Below, piece by piece: positions 13,411-24,372 of a stretch of 64,000 bases of DNA. The stretch is from Neonectria sp. B-13 (taxonomy: Eukaryota > Ascomycota > Sordariomycetes > Hypocreales > Nectriaceae), in NCBI GenBank assembly GCA_002682825.1, contig NOKP01000001.1, positions 3,351,296-3,415,295 on the forward strand. Direction: 5' to 3'. The stretch's first letter is position 1. Each line of letters opens with the position of its first letter. The translations under genes and the position numbers were made by a program. The notes beneath the pieces are model-generated. The model had not been told where the DNA came from. It saw only the letters and a list, made by a program, of their open reading frames with translations, and did not search any database.

Positions 13411-15018
13411 ATGGCCTCCTTGAAGAAGATGCTATCCAAGCTCACCCCAGGCGAAGATCCGGAGCCCGCTCCCACGGCCTCGTTCCGTCTCAAAACCCCG
13501 CCCAGGCCCGAGATGTCGGAGCATCCGCCGCGCTTCATCATCATCGGCGCTGGCTCTCGGGGCAACCACTATGCGAACGCCATCTCTACCGTCTCCAATG
13601 GCGTCGTCGCCGCCGTCGCCGAACCCCTCAAGTTCAAGCGCGAAACCCTCGGCAGGAAGCACATCTGGGGGGACGACGGCCCCGGCGAAGGCCAATGCTT
13701 CGACAGCTGGCGCGAGTTTCTTGAGTATGAACAGGACCGCCGGAGGCGCGCGGCTGCAGGCGAGGAAGGTGTTCCCGAGGGCGTCGACGGGGCGTTCGTG
13801 TGTGTCCTGGACGAGATGCACCGCGAGGTAGTCGTCGGCCTTGGACCGCTCGGGCTACACGTCATGTGCGAGAAGCCTCTTGCGTGCTCTCTCGAGGAAT
13901 GCCTCGACATGTACAAGGCGCTGCGAGCTTCGGAAGCATCCAGGGTCTTCTCCATCGGCCATGTGTTGCGGTACAGCCCGCATAACATCCTGCTGCGGAA
14001 GCTGCTGCTCGAGGACCGAGTCATAGGTGACATCACGAGCATTGTCCATACCGAGCCCGTAGGTTGGTGGCACTACACGCACTCATACGTCAGGGGTAAC
14101 TGGCGGAACGAGAAGACGACTGCGCCGTCTCTCCTCACCAAGAGCTGCCACGACATCGACCTCTTGCTTTGGATACTCTGCTCCCCAGAGAAGCCCGGTC
14201 AGGGGGAGCCGCACCTCCCAGATACCATCACCTCCACTGGCGGTCTACAGATGTTCAAGAAGAGCCGCAAGCCTGCCGCAGCTGGTGCGGCCACTAACTG
14301 CATGAAGTGCCCTCTCGGCGATGAGGGGTGCAAGTACTCAGCTAAGAACATCTACCTCAATCCCAAGCTTCAGGGGCTCCAGGGCGCCACACTTTGGCCC
14401 ATCAACATCGTTGTCCACGACATTGAGGACTATCCCACGCAGTCGGCGCAGGAGGAGGTCATTTCCAAGGCGCTCGAGGAAGACTATGACGAGTCGACGC
14501 CCAAGTCAGAGGTCGAGGCCCGGAACTGGTTCGGCCGCTGCGTCTTCGAGGCCGACAACAACGTTTGCGACGAGCAGTTTGTCACCATCACCTGGCCCGA
14601 GTCGAGCCGGCCGGCCAAGATGGCCACGTTCCATATGGTAGCGCAGACCAAGAAGATCTGTCAGCGCTTCTCCAACATATACGGCGAGCACGGCGAGATC
14701 TACGCCGACTCGCGCACCATCGTCGTCGAGGACTTCAACACGGGCGAGACCAAGAAGTTCTATCCGCGCATGGAAGGCCTAAGCCACGGCGGTGGCGACT
14801 TGGGTCTGACACAGCAGTTTGTGCTGGCTTGCGACCACGTCAAGAACCACGGCTGGGAGGCGCCGCGCGCGCAGAACGAGTTCATCGGCTGCACGCTTGA
14901 CGAAGTGCTCCGGAGCCACGCCATGGTGTTTGCGGCCGAAGAGGCCAGGCTGGGCCGCAAGGTGCTGAACTGGGAGGAGTGGTGGGACAATGCCGTTGGC
15001 AAGAAATTGAGGGCCTGA
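13411..15018 (+). CDS. Gfo/Idh/MocA-family NAD(P)-dependent oxidoreductase
   Basis: One uninterrupted exon codes for 535 residues. Seen: an N-terminal Rossmann fold with the glycine motif IIIGAGSRG (46-51), the family signature CEKPL (153-157), and the SCHDIDLLLW segment (about 245-254), whose His/Asp belong to the catalytic region of the C-terminal domain. The family oxidises or reduces sugars, inositols and related compounds; the substrate here cannot be told from sequence. It is longer than the usual 340-400 residues, because of an N-terminal extension and an insert carrying C-x2-C-x6-C (Cys297, 300, 307). A start at 13513 (MSEHPPRF) is possible and would remove 34 residues. It converges on the surface-protein gene, whose stop is about 470 bases away. 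Confidence 0.9.
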   Translation: MASLKKMLSKLTPGEDPEPAPTASFRLKTPPRPEMSEHPPRFIIIGAGSRGNHYANAISTVSNGVVAAVAEPLKFKRETLGRKHIWGDDGPGEGQCFDSWREFLEYEQDRRRRAAAGEEGVPEGVDGAFVCVLDEMHREVVVGLGPLGLHVMCEKPLACSLEECLDMYKALRASEASRVFSIGHVLRYSPHNILLRKLLLEDRVIGDITSIVHTEPVGWWHYTHSYVRGNWRNEKTTAPSLLTKSCHDIDLLLWILCSPEKPGQGEPHLPDTITSTGGLQMFKKSRKPAAAGAATNCMKCPLGDEGCKYSAKNIYLNPKLQGLQGATLWPINIVVHDIEDYPTQSAQEEVISKALEEDYDESTPKSEVEARNWFGRCVFEADNNVCDEQFVTITWPESSRPAKMATFHMVAQTKKICQRFSNIYGEHGEIYADSRTIVVEDFNTGETKKFYPRMEGLSHGGGDLGLTQQFVLACDHVKNHGWEAPRAQNEFIGCTLDEVLRSHAMVFAAEEARLGRKVLNWEEWWDNAVGKKLRA

Positions 15019-15486
15019 CGGATGAAGCTGAGAGACTGGTGTCTTTTGGAGACATAGCAAGTGTGATAATGTTAGCGAGGTTGGATTTGGAGTGGATCTG
15101 GTTGGGTTCCTGGCCAGTTGGCCAGTGTCACGAATAACGACAACATTACGTTGAGTATTCATTGGATAAAGGACCATGGATTCGGGCATTATAACGTTTG
15201 ATTTTCGTGAATTAACTAAAAACGAATGCAGGATTTGAATGCGCTAGTATCGAGGTATGTACAGATTCATGCAAGTATGGACCATGTACGAAGAATCCAA
15301 TTAACCCTCCCGCCCTGGGAACTCTCCCTCCTCGGAAACACTTCTCTTCTGGTTGAAACCAGCGCCTCCGTCGTTCGGATATTTCCTCAACTTCTTGTCT
15401 TTTCTCTCTTGTATTTCCATCTTCGTCCCGCCTCGGGGACCAACCAGCTCTGACAGATGGACCGTCCATCGAGTGAAACCCCTCCT
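15019..15486. other. Convergent intergenic region
   Basis: These are the 3' ends of two convergent genes, AT-rich near 15060-15290. No gene is seen. Confidence 0.5.
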
Positions 15487-17172
15487 CTAGCCGAGCTCGG
15501 CGCGGTTGCCCTCGTTGCCAACCGGGTGGATAGCGGGCAGCTCCTGGGCGTCCTGGGGAGGAGACTGGTGGTGCTGTTGCTGTTGCTGTTGCTGGCCGCC
15601 GTAGACGGGTTCGCTCTCCTTGGGCGCGGGACTCGGGGTCATGTTCGGAGGCGGGGATGCCGATGACGGAGGCGCGTAACCGGGGACGGCGCCGTACTGG
15701 TTGTACTGGCCCTGCTGCTGGAAATCCTGCTGCTGCTGGAAGCCCTGCTGCTGGAAGTCCTGCGGCGGGTATCCCTGGGGTGGCGGCGCGTAGCCCTGGC
15801 CATTGTAGCCCGGCTGCGGCGAGTACGCCTGCTGGCCGTAGGCGCTCATGTGAGGGTCGTAGGGCTGGGGAGTGCCCTGCTGGGGAGGGTAGCCCTGGAA
15901 GCTGGGGGGCACACCGGACGGGTAGACGGTGCCGGAGGGCGATGAGGGCGCGAAGCTCTGCGGGCTCTGCGGCGACATGGGCGGCGGCTGCTGGGTCATG
16001 GGCGGAGGGACGGCGGCCTGGTTGGCGGGAGGCGGCGGCGGCGGCTGGTTCTTGGCTGCTCTCTTCTTGCGGAGGATGAAGAAGACGGCGAGACCGACGA
16101 GGGCGATTAGGGCAACGCCGCCGACAACTCCGCCGACGATGGCGCCGATGGGCGGGCCGCTGTCGTCGTCGTCGTCCGAGGCGGTGGTGGTGGCGGCAGC
16201 CGAGGTTTCGGTCTCGGAGGCGGAGGTGGAGCTCTCGTCGGTTTCGGAGGCGGTGGTGGAGTCGCTGGCGATGGAGTGGGTGCTGGCCCACGCCGGGTCG
16301 TAGTCGAACAGCGTCGAGGTGCCGGCGCTCTCGGCGCAGCCCAGCAGGGTGAAGGTGCCGTCGGAATCGTCGCCGGAGCCAGTGGTGGAGAGGACGTAGG
16401 TGAAGCAGGCTCCGATGGCTGATGTGGCACTAAGGGGTGTAAGTGAGAGGGGACGAATAGGGCGATGGAGGATAGGACAGAACTGGACAGGACGGGATAT
16501 CAGGGAGCACACAACGAAACTTACCAGCAGAGGGTATGGAAGTCATCGGGAAGATCGCATTCACCCGCCGAGGAGGCATCATAGTCGATGCAAGTCGTCC
16601 TGACAACCTCGCACTCCTCGGTGGAGCAGCAGCCGATAAACCCGTTTGAGAAGCTGCATGTTTCGCCGGCAGTGACACAGGTGAAGGAGTCTAGAGATTA
16701 GGTGGCATTGTTAGCGTGTGTTTACTTTCGTCGTCTTGGTGCTCGAATCCGGCAATGGTTGATTTGTCCTTGATTTTCAATGTCCATGTCCCATGTTCAT
16801 TGGGGTTCTCCAACTTAGACAGTGGCGATAACGACAACGACAACAACAAACAAAACCACCAGCCGGGATCAAACACAAGGGAATGCATCAATACTCACTT
16901 CCGTTCTCGATGAAGCCGCAAGTATCAGAACCCAGGGTGTAGCCGTCCATCCGCGCAACCAAATCCATACGGGCGTACAGGGCCGGTGCCTCGGTCGGCC
17001 GGGGCGACCATCCCAGGGCGAGCTGAGCCTGATCGGCGGCGTGGCCGACGCCCGTCTCGACGGGAGGTTTCCACGATTCTTCGGCGGCGGACTTGAGCCA
17101 CGGGTTCTTGAGCCAGGCGGCGACGGGTGAGCCCAGAGCTCCCCAGGCCAGGAGGGTGGCGGGACGACGCAT
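15487..17172 (-). CDS. Single-pass cell-surface protein with Cys-rich ectodomain and Pro/Gln-rich tail
   Basis: Exons 17172-16899, 16690-16525 and 16429-15487 give 460 residues. Order: a probable signal peptide (1-20), a Cys-rich extracellular part (CGFIENG, then a dense run of paired cysteines around GCCSTEEC), a Ser/Thr/Glu/Asp-rich stalk (about 195-237) likely to be O-mannosylated, one membrane span (241-266, rich in G, V and A), a basic KKRAAK stop-transfer, then about 190 residues of P/Q/Y/G-rich cytoplasmic tail with a poly-Gln run. The architecture resembles Wsc/Mid2-type cell-wall sensors, but I see no full WSC domain, so sensor function is inference only. Both introns have consensus ends and restore paired cysteines. 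Confidence 0.85.
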
Positions 17173-20100
17173 CGCGGGGATCCTTGTAATTATCGGTTCT
17201 GGTCGGTTCTGGTGGAGGATTCGGAATCCGGGGCTTCCTCTCCCACCCGCGATTGACAGGTCCTACAGAGGGATAGGATGGGGGATGGGATTCAGGTATG
17301 TCGATATCCAAGGCGATGGGCGTCCAGAGAGGAAGGGAGAAGGGAGAAGGGAGGGAAAAGCGAGAGAATCGCACGACGGGTGGGGGGATCACACTGGGTT
17401 TTGTTGGTTGCTCTCCATCTTGTCGCAGCCCGTGTCTCTCTCTCTCTCTCTCTCTCTCGGCTATCCCCAATCTCTCAAGCCCAACACCATTGAATCAAAC
17501 GCGGGCTGGAGAAAGCGGGTGACGATGGTGCGCCCACGGAGCAGCTGACAGGGGAGACTGCGCCGGCCGGGCAGCTGCAGCGGCCTTGCAGAGGGCTTGC
17601 AGGGGGCCTGCACTCGCTGGAGCCGGGCCCTTACAGGGGGCTTGCGGTGGCAGAGGCCGGCCTAGCGAAGCGTGTGGCGCCGGGGGCGGGGTGCCATTCG
17701 CGGAAGCAGGGCCTTAGCGCGGCGAGCTGAACGCCGGGTCCCAGTTATTTGGAGGCCGCGGCCTTTGGTGCCTCCGAACCGCAAGGGACGTGGCCCCGGC
17801 CATTTTAGAAATTAGGTGCCGAAACAACTCATGACGGGAGGAGCCCAGAAATTAAGGTAAGGGAGGGAGGAGCTGGTTGTCTGCTAATTAGTCTAGAGTG
17901 TACCAATGTTGAGCTTGACGCGGTGTTATTCGGCGTGCTACGAGGTACGTTGGCGTCGGATTGAGGGCTGGGTGATGAATCCCTGTCTGTGTGTAAGTGA
18001 ATATGTGTGTCTGTCTATCTGTCTGTCTGTTGGCTGTTGGCCGCTGTGAATCACCATCTATGTCATTATTCGTCCTTTTGCCGGCATATCCATAGCTTGG
18101 CATTCCTACCCGCAATTGACCTTCAATGCTGATCCGGTCCATCTTCCCCCATGTGAGACCCTCTGTCGACTTGGCGCGGCATCGACACTCCTTACTCGAC
18201 GCTTGTTTCGTCTCCCACGCTCCCCCTCCCCCCTAGGGCAGACTCGACAGACCATTTGAGGCGAGGCGCCTAAGGCTTCGTTCTAGAACTAGCAGCAGGA
18301 ATCCGACCGCACGCGGATGTTGGCGCAGTTCAGTTCACTGAAATGTCCACGGCCGCACCTCTTCACTCCGCTACGCCGCAAGGCCGTTCATTGTCTCGCC
18401 CGTGGAAGTTCCCGAGATCGGGAATTGGCATCAAGATCCCCATCGAGATTGGCTTGCGCGACGGGCTCCAAGAAAGAGGCTGCTGACCATGGACGCTTAA
18501 GGAGGCGGACCCGGGATGCTAACCCAACTCCGGGGGGGCTAGCTCTATATTCTTTGACTATTGACTCTAAATGAACCTTGGGGCAACAACAATGCTAAAT
18601 ACGAGTACAGCGTATGGATGGCAAGGCAGATACAGATGCAGTCCTCTGCACCGATGCAAGTGCCCGCTGTGCCGCCTCTGGACATTGCAGCGACCAACAA
18701 GTCCAGTTGCAGCGTGTAGCCTCGGGCCCACTCTCTGTCTGCGTGTCTGGCTGGTTTTGGGTCATGCCCGTGACCGACTTCTCTCTCCATCTTTAAGTGG
18801 CGGTGCTGGCGAGGCTGAGGAGGTCTCCCGATTTCCAATCCGAGGCACAATGTCGCATCACAGCTCAGCTCAGGCAACTATGACACTCCGGTCGCATGTT
18901 GGTCTTCGGGCGAATGGGGCTTTGTGTAACGTAAGCACTTAATTACATGCTTCTACTACGGCTCAACATCTCGCCGACCCTTCATTGACGTCCACGTTGG
19001 TTCCTACTTGTCGACTACCCATCCGTCCATCTTGTCTCGCGTTGTTCAACATGACCCGTCACCAGTGCATGGGAGCGTGGGTGAATCTGAGTGGGAGAAC
19101 AGGGGCCGCGGTGCATCTATCTATCTACCTTTTGCTAGAGCTCCAAGCAGCTAGGCTAGGCCTCAAACCTGTAAAGGCCCACGCTTCAGAGTTGTTGCAG
19201 GGGGCTTGGCTCGGCTGGTAGGCAGTGGTGGCGTCGTCCTTCGCATGAACCCACGTTGGGACAGCCTAGGCCCAAGCCGACAAAGGCCCAAGTTGAAAGC
19301 CCTCTAGGTAAAATTTGCATTAAATAAGTCCAAGTGGCTTTCCCCGCTACCAGTTTCGGAACAGGAGTTTTTCGAGATAGAGATGGAGGGGCGGAGAATC
19401 GTAGCGGATATCGTGACACGAGAGCTACCCTATATATCTCGATTTCGACAAATTGCCAACTCCTTGATGAACGAATGGTTCTATCGGTTCTGGTGGGTTT
19501 CTTAAAACAGTGTAATTGGATGGCCCATGGTTCAATATTTGCATCAATATCTGACCTTTGGGTTGTCTATCGTGGTCATCTTGCCATCGCCGTAGTTATC
19601 CAAACTTGAGCGCGTCTCACAAACCTAGCCTCGGTCAAAGGAATGGTGGAATGTGTTGACACGGCCTCTCCAACAATCTTGCTCCAAGCCACAGAAAAAA
19701 AGACGTCGTGACAAGATATCCTGTCCATGTTCACTGAGACTACAATTTGACAAAGACACCTTGTTCCAATAGAACACATCCAGAACTGCATGCAGTTCGT
19801 TTTCCGAATGTGCCTTGCGGGTGGGTCTCGAGCTGTCCGGATTGGCCAGAACTTCGAACGCCCATGATTGGTGGGCGAAAGCTCTCATCCGAATTAGGGA
19901 ATTCATTGAAAATAAGGTGCTTACCAAATCCCGAACCCCCAAGACCAAAGTCCCCCAAACTCCACGGACTTTGGTGATGTGTAATCGCCTGCTGACGTCC
20001 ACTTCAGCGAAGGAGTCTTCGATGAAGCGGCTTTTTGGCCCGTCCAACACCCAATCGCGAGGAAGCCCTGTAAATAGTACCTGGAACTTGCGACAAGTGT

Positions 20101-20388
20101 TGCTATGTCCGTGGAGGTAATATTGCTAAGCAGCTCCTGTTACTGCTGTCCGGATCGGTGATTTTCACCCATAGGACGGATGTCTTCTTATATTTAAAGG
20201 CACCAGGTAACTTCTCTTTTTGAAAATATTAATACCATTACCATCATCCAATAACACACTCCAAAGCCCCCCCCGAGACTCGAGATAGTTGCCTCTTATT
20301 TTTCATACCGCCCCCTTGACACGGAACACCTCACGTTCAGCTTTATACAACCCTCAACAGCTTATTTCACCAAGAACCTCCCATCACA
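17173..20388. other. 3.2-kb gene-free region
   Basis: The first part holds the promoter of the surface-protein gene, including a CT run at 17435-17458. Between about 17.9 and 20.1 kb all frames are short. One 141-codon minus-strand frame at 19625-20050 has no domain I recognise and no supporting splice extension. The last 250 bases before 20389 are the cupin gene's promoter and leader, with CCCCCCC and AACACC runs. No gene can be supported. Confidence 0.5.
17435..17458. repeat. CT dinucleotide microsatellite
   Basis: About twelve CT dinucleotides upstream of the minus-strand surface-protein gene, read as a GA run on its coding strand. Such tracts are common in fungal promoters. Confidence 0.8.
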
Positions 20389-20940
20389 ATGTCTTCCGAA
20401 CCTCAGGCTCTCCCTCCCGTCCAGCGACACATCACCACGCACGACGCCAACGGAAAGGCCGTCTGGGATACGTCTCTCCCCGTCGAGGTCGACGGTCAGC
20501 GCGCCGGCGGCTTCTCCATGCACACGTCGTGGGTCAACCTGCACGACTCGCCCGACCACAACGGCGACCAGGACCTGCGCTCCTACCGCGAGAACCTCGT
20601 CGAGACCGACGTGGCCCCAGTCTCGGGCTCTGTCCTCCGCGTCGTCGATTTCTGGCCTGGGTACCCGGCCGTCTTGCACCGGACCGCCAGTGTTGACTAC
20701 GGCATTGTCATGGAGGGCGAGGTCCAGTGCATCCTTGACGACGGCGCTTCGAGGACGTTCCGCCGCGGCGACATCATCATCCAGCGAGGTACAAACCACG
20801 CGTGGAAGAACACGGGCACCGAGATCGCTCGTGTCTGCTTCACCCTTCTGCCCACCCCGCCCATCAAGATTCAAGACAAGGAGCTTGAGGTTCACCACTT
20901 GTCGGACTTTGGAAGACTCGCACAGGAGTTCAGTGTCTAG
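20389..20940 (+). CDS. Cupin-domain protein
   Basis: A single exon of 183 residues. The C-terminal two thirds form one small beta-barrel cupin: HRTASVDYGIVMEGEV around residues 97-112, then a second motif with GDIIIQRGTNHAWKNTG (about 126-142). The usual metal-ligand His/Glu pattern is only partly kept in the first motif and a His is present in the second. This subfamily of small stand-alone cupins is common in fungi and bacteria, often near oxidoreductase or secondary-metabolism genes, but no reaction is established for it that I can name. No signal peptide. It converges on the Nudix gene with a 162-base gap. Confidence 0.85.
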   Translation: MSSEPQALPPVQRHITTHDANGKAVWDTSLPVEVDGQRAGGFSMHTSWVNLHDSPDHNGDQDLRSYRENLVETDVAPVSGSVLRVVDFWPGYPAVLHRTASVDYGIVMEGEVQCILDDGASRTFRRGDIIIQRGTNHAWKNTGTEIARVCFTLLPTPPIKIQDKELEVHHLSDFGRLAQEFSV

Positions 20941-21102
20941 GATTAGAATGCAGAAGAGAGATTCATAGTTCACCGCCGAGGAGGAAATGTTGTCTTTATG
21001 TTTCGAATTGATTTATACATAGAAATACAGGGAGATCAGTTCCTTCGTGACTACTTGCTTCTTCTTCCATTTTTGAATATGTCATTCGTCCACCCTCACC
21101 CC

Positions 21103-22284
21103 TTACTCCCAGGGCGCCAAAAATGGAAAGCCCTCCTGAGAAAATTTGAAGGGCAGTGGCCTCCGCAGCTCTGCCGTGATGTCCCCAAACCTCTCCTCGT
21201 CGGCCGCGGTGATGAGGTTCTTGCGGATGAGAAAGTCGAGCATCACCAGCCCGCAGTTGGGCTTCCACCGCCGCTCCCGCAGCCGGCGCTTGACATCGTC
21301 CACCGTTACGGCCTCGAACCTCTCGATGCCTAGCTCGTGCGTCCGCGGCTGGAAGGCCGGGTCGTCGAGCTTGAGGTCGTATACGAACCGCACTCCCGGC
21401 TCCAGGTGGCCCTCGTTCCCGCGCCCGGCTTCGCGGCCCTTGCAGTCGTAGAAGGTGATGGCGGGCGCATCCTCCACGGTGCCGACTGTTATAAGGTGGC
21501 CACAGGCGCAGTTCGAGGCCATCTTCTTCGTGTCTAGGTCGAGTACCAGACCGGCCTCCTCCTCGGCCTCGCGCTTCAGCGTGAAGCCTGGTGCCAGGAG
21601 CCCATCGACCCGGTCCGTCGGGTCCATGCCGCCCGCGACGACCTGGTCGAGCATGCCTGAGTAGCAGACGTCGTCCCCGAAGGCGCGGTGCGAGATCCAG
21701 ATGCGGTCGACGAGCTCGCGGCCGTCGACCTCTCGCACCGAGTACATGTTCAGATGGACACCGACGGTGATGATGCCGAATATGCCCCTGGCGGGTAGGG
21801 GGATGCTCAGATCCTGCCACAGGGCTTCCGTGACGTGGATGGGGTGAAACTCGCGGCGTTCCGCGGGCTTACCGAGCCACTTGTCGAAGCAGTTGTTGAA
21901 TCTCCCCTTGTTCTTGAGGCACAGGTCTGAGAAGGCTCTCCGGCAAGCGTCGGCAGAATTCTCGCCGCTCCGGACGTCGGGTTTCAGGATGATGGCCCGT
22001 TTTTGCTCGTCGACGAAGAAGTTGCTCCCGTCCCAGACCATCTCTCTCCGGACAGAGTCTCGCAGGTAGCCCACGACCTCGTCAATGGCGGCAATGCGGA
22101 ACTCCCACAGGCTCTTGAGGGGCAACTTGTCGGCCTTGTTACCCTCCCGGATGACACAATGGAGGGAGGGCGGCATGGCGAGGACCCGTGGCAGCGGCAG
22201 GAGAGCACAGGAGCATGAAAGCGGGCGGGCACTCCGCGACGGTGAGGTCTGAACCCAGACCTGGTCGAGCTTGGTGGAAGCCAT
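21103..22284 (-). CDS. Nudix hydrolase-domain protein (Tnr3/NUDT20-24-like)
   Basis: A single exon of 393 residues. An N-terminal DUF4743-like part (about 45-165, with WEFRI and the FNNCFDKWLGKP block) precedes a Nudix domain: the GVHLNMY strand, then the Nudix box region ending in KREAEEEAGL (about 250-259), whose REAEEEAG core keeps the metal-binding glutamates. The gap between VAGGM and KREA is about five residues longer than the classic 23-residue box, so the helix start is unusual. Relatives include the Nudix half of fungal thiamine pyrophosphokinase Tnr3 and plant NUDX20/24, which act on oxidised thiamine diphosphates; activity here is inferred. The first 35 residues look poorly conserved, so a missed intron or a later start is possible. 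Confidence 0.82.
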   Translation of the reverse strand: MASTKLDQVWVQTSPSRSARPLSCSCALLPLPRVLAMPPSLHCVIREGNKADKLPLKSLWEFRIAAIDEVVGYLRDSVRREMVWDGSNFFVDEQKRAIILKPDVRSGENSADACRRAFSDLCLKNKGRFNNCFDKWLGKPAERREFHPIHVTEALWQDLSIPLPARGIFGIITVGVHLNMYSVREVDGRELVDRIWISHRAFGDDVCYSGMLDQVVAGGMDPTDRVDGLLAPGFTLKREAEEEAGLVLDLDTKKMASNCACGHLITVGTVEDAPAITFYDCKGREAGRGNEGHLEPGVRFVYDLKLDDPAFQPRTHELGIERFEAVTVDDVKRRLRERRWKPNCGLVMLDFLIRKNLITAADEERFGDITAELRRPLPFKFSQEGFPFLAPWE

Positions 22285-22940
22285 TGTTGAAAAGTCTCTA
22301 GGGAATTCCCCAAGAAGGGGAACCTCGGAGTGATATTTGAAGTCTGTAGATGAGGCAATTTAGGGGGAGAAGATTTTCCAGGGCTAGGCAAAATGGCATC
22401 GGAGCAACTCTGCTCTTTAAGCAGGGCCCTCTTCCCGTTCCGGGAGGCGGTAATGTGGCCTGGCCGGTCAACCAGTGGTTTCTGGGGGACACAACGGTGA
22501 ACGGTGAAGAGCTGTTAGTGCGTGGTCAGATTCGGTGAGAGCGAGACTGTCGAGGACTTGTCGAGAGTCTTGTTTCGCCGGGGCTGTGGCATGGCAACCC
22601 GTGCAGGTCTTGTGACTTTCGAGTGCTGACTCGTTAAAGGAAAGGGGGAAGCAAAAATGGGAGACTTTTTTCTTTGGTGAAAATCCGAGGCCATCGCGAT
22701 AAAGAAAGCGGGCTGGGAGGAACGAAGGAAGCTGGCACGACACCCGGGGAAGATATGGGCCCATGCGCCCTTTGGAAGGGGAAGGGGACACGTTCGCTCG
22801 CGGTATCTCAGCGACGGTGACAGTTGCAGCGACGATTACAGAGAGAAAGAACATCTGAGAGGATGCCGAGCATGGTTCAAGGTCATGGGGACAAAGCGCA
22901 TGGCATTGTTTTTTTTTGGGTCTCACGGGGGAACCGAGGC

Positions 22941-22993
22941 GAGAGAGCGAGAGAGAGCGAGAGCGAGAGGGAGAGGGAGAGAGGGAGGAGGCT
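22941..22993. repeat. GA-rich microsatellite
   Basis: An imperfect run of GAGA, GCGA and GGGA units. Noncoding. Confidence 0.8.
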
Positions 22994-23032
22994 TCGTCAC
23001 ACGGTGTGTCTCTCACGTACTGTAGAGAATGC

Positions 23033-23058
23033 TGGATGGATGGATGGATGGATGGATG
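23033..23058. repeat. TGGA tetranucleotide repeat
   Basis: Six and a half perfect TGGA units in gene-free DNA. Confidence 0.9.
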
Positions 23059-23465
23059 TGTTTAGATGTGTGTATGTATGTCTTTCAATTACTTTTTTTT
23101 GTTGTTGCATTTTTCTTTCCTTTTCCCTTCCTGAGCGAATGCTGCAGCGAGTGTGCTCTTTCAGCCCGCCTCCGTCAGCATGTGTGTCCTACTGGTAGCC
23201 CCATGCCCATCCATGTAAGTTATTCGGTTCCACTGCGCTCCCCCGCCGCGCTGCATACAAGTACAGCGCAGTAGCGCCAAAGGGAAGCCCAATTAGTTCT
23301 GCAGACAGGGAGCGGGCTGGACGTGCCTAGTGCGGTTCCGCTCCCCGGCCGCGTGTGTTCCCGGTATTGTGGGTGGGTGGTTCACCGGCGCTCCGGGGTC
23401 GGTGTACGTACCGCGGCGCCGGCAGCCAGTCCGTTGGTTCGATGCGACACCGGTTGACGAGGATG

Positions 23466-23581
23466 GCGATGTGCGATGTGCGATGTGCGATGTGCCAAGT
23501 GTGATATGCGACGGGTGACGTGCGATATGTGATGTGTCCTCCGTTAGATGCGCATCTGTGACGATGTGCCATGTGTGATGT
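23466..23581. repeat. Decaying minisatellite based on GCGATGT
   Basis: Four perfect 7-bp units at 23466-23493 are followed by about 90 bases of degraded copies (GTGATATGCGACG, GTGCGATATGTGATGTG and similar). The perfect core beside worn copies suggests expansion by slippage followed by mutation. Confidence 0.7.
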
Positions 23582-23950
23582 GACGGGCGAGTGAGCCCAG
23601 GTGTTGAACCATCCAGAACAGCCATGCGCCCACAATGCCACAATGCCACAATGGCACGTAGCGCTAAGATAACGCCCACATAACGCCGAGTCGATCCTGA
23701 TCCTGCACCCGCCCTTTGGCAACCATACCCTGGCACAGGCAAGTCTGGTCTGGCAGTCTGGATAGCTTCTGTTCGTTGCTTGCTCGCATGTCCTCAACCT
23801 CGGTCAACCCTCCCCCATCCCCCCCCCCCTTGCAGGATCTAGGCCTATCCCATATACCCGGCCGGGAGATGTATCCGCGTCTCCGGGGAGGACTTCCTTC
23901 CCATACGACTGCCTCCCACCAATTCCAGCCGGGCATCCTCCACGCCGCCC

Positions 23951-24265
23951 TCATGCGGCGTGGCGCCCCACCTCCGGGGTTCGGACCGTCCCCGCCTGCG
24001 TGAACGGGCAGTCGTACAGCGGCCGCCCGGGCACGACGTCGACGTCGACGTCGACGGCGGTAGTGGCAGTGGCATGTCGTGCGAGGACCGGTGTGGAGAG
24101 CGTCGTCGCCGCACAGAGCCCGCACACCTCCATCTGCGGCGTGGGCGTCAGACAGTAGAACGGGCTCGAGCACTTGCGCGCGCATCGCAGGAAGTCGATG
24201 ACTGTCTCGCCCTGGCTGCGCTGGCAGACCTGGCACATCCGCTGCGCGATGACGGTGTGACACAT
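23951..24265 (-). CDS. Small Cys-rich hypothetical protein
   Basis: An uninterrupted frame of 104 residues. The first half carries eight cysteines, arranged as MC, C-x2-C, C-x3-C, C and C-x2-C (for example CQVCQRSQGE and EVCGLCAATT), which could bind zinc. The second half is low-complexity (an alternating DV run) and may be untranslated or unconserved. Small fungal proteins that begin with a short Cys/His cluster of this style are common, and none that I know has a function. There is no signal peptide, so it is not an obvious secreted effector. It lies in a repeat-rich region with no close neighbours. The alternative is a chance frame. Confidence 0.4.
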   Translation of the reverse strand: MCHTVIAQRMCQVCQRSQGETVIDFLRCARKCSSPFYCLTPTPQMEVCGLCAATTLSTPVLARHATATTAVDVDVDVVPGRPLYDCPFTQAGTVRTPEVGRHAA

Positions 24266-24372
24266 CTTGCTTGCTTGGGTGCTTGGGTGGGTGAAGAAAG
24301 AGTTTAGGCTGCGAGGCCGAGTGCTGGGATGATATCCAATATTCGCAGTTTGTGAGGATGCTCGCAGATGAT

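Larger units (their letters stand above)
22285..23950. other. Gene-free, microsatellite-rich region
   Basis: Holds the Nudix promoter and then several simple repeats (GA-rich 22941-22993, TGGA 23033-23058, GCGATGT 23466-23581). Frames on both strands are short and repeat-derived. No gene is seen. Confidence 0.55.

Noticed and set aside
19625..20050. 141-codon minus-strand frame (and overlapping frames)
   Set aside because: No recognised motif, no extension by splicing, and stops beyond it. It could be an old relic, but I cannot say of what.
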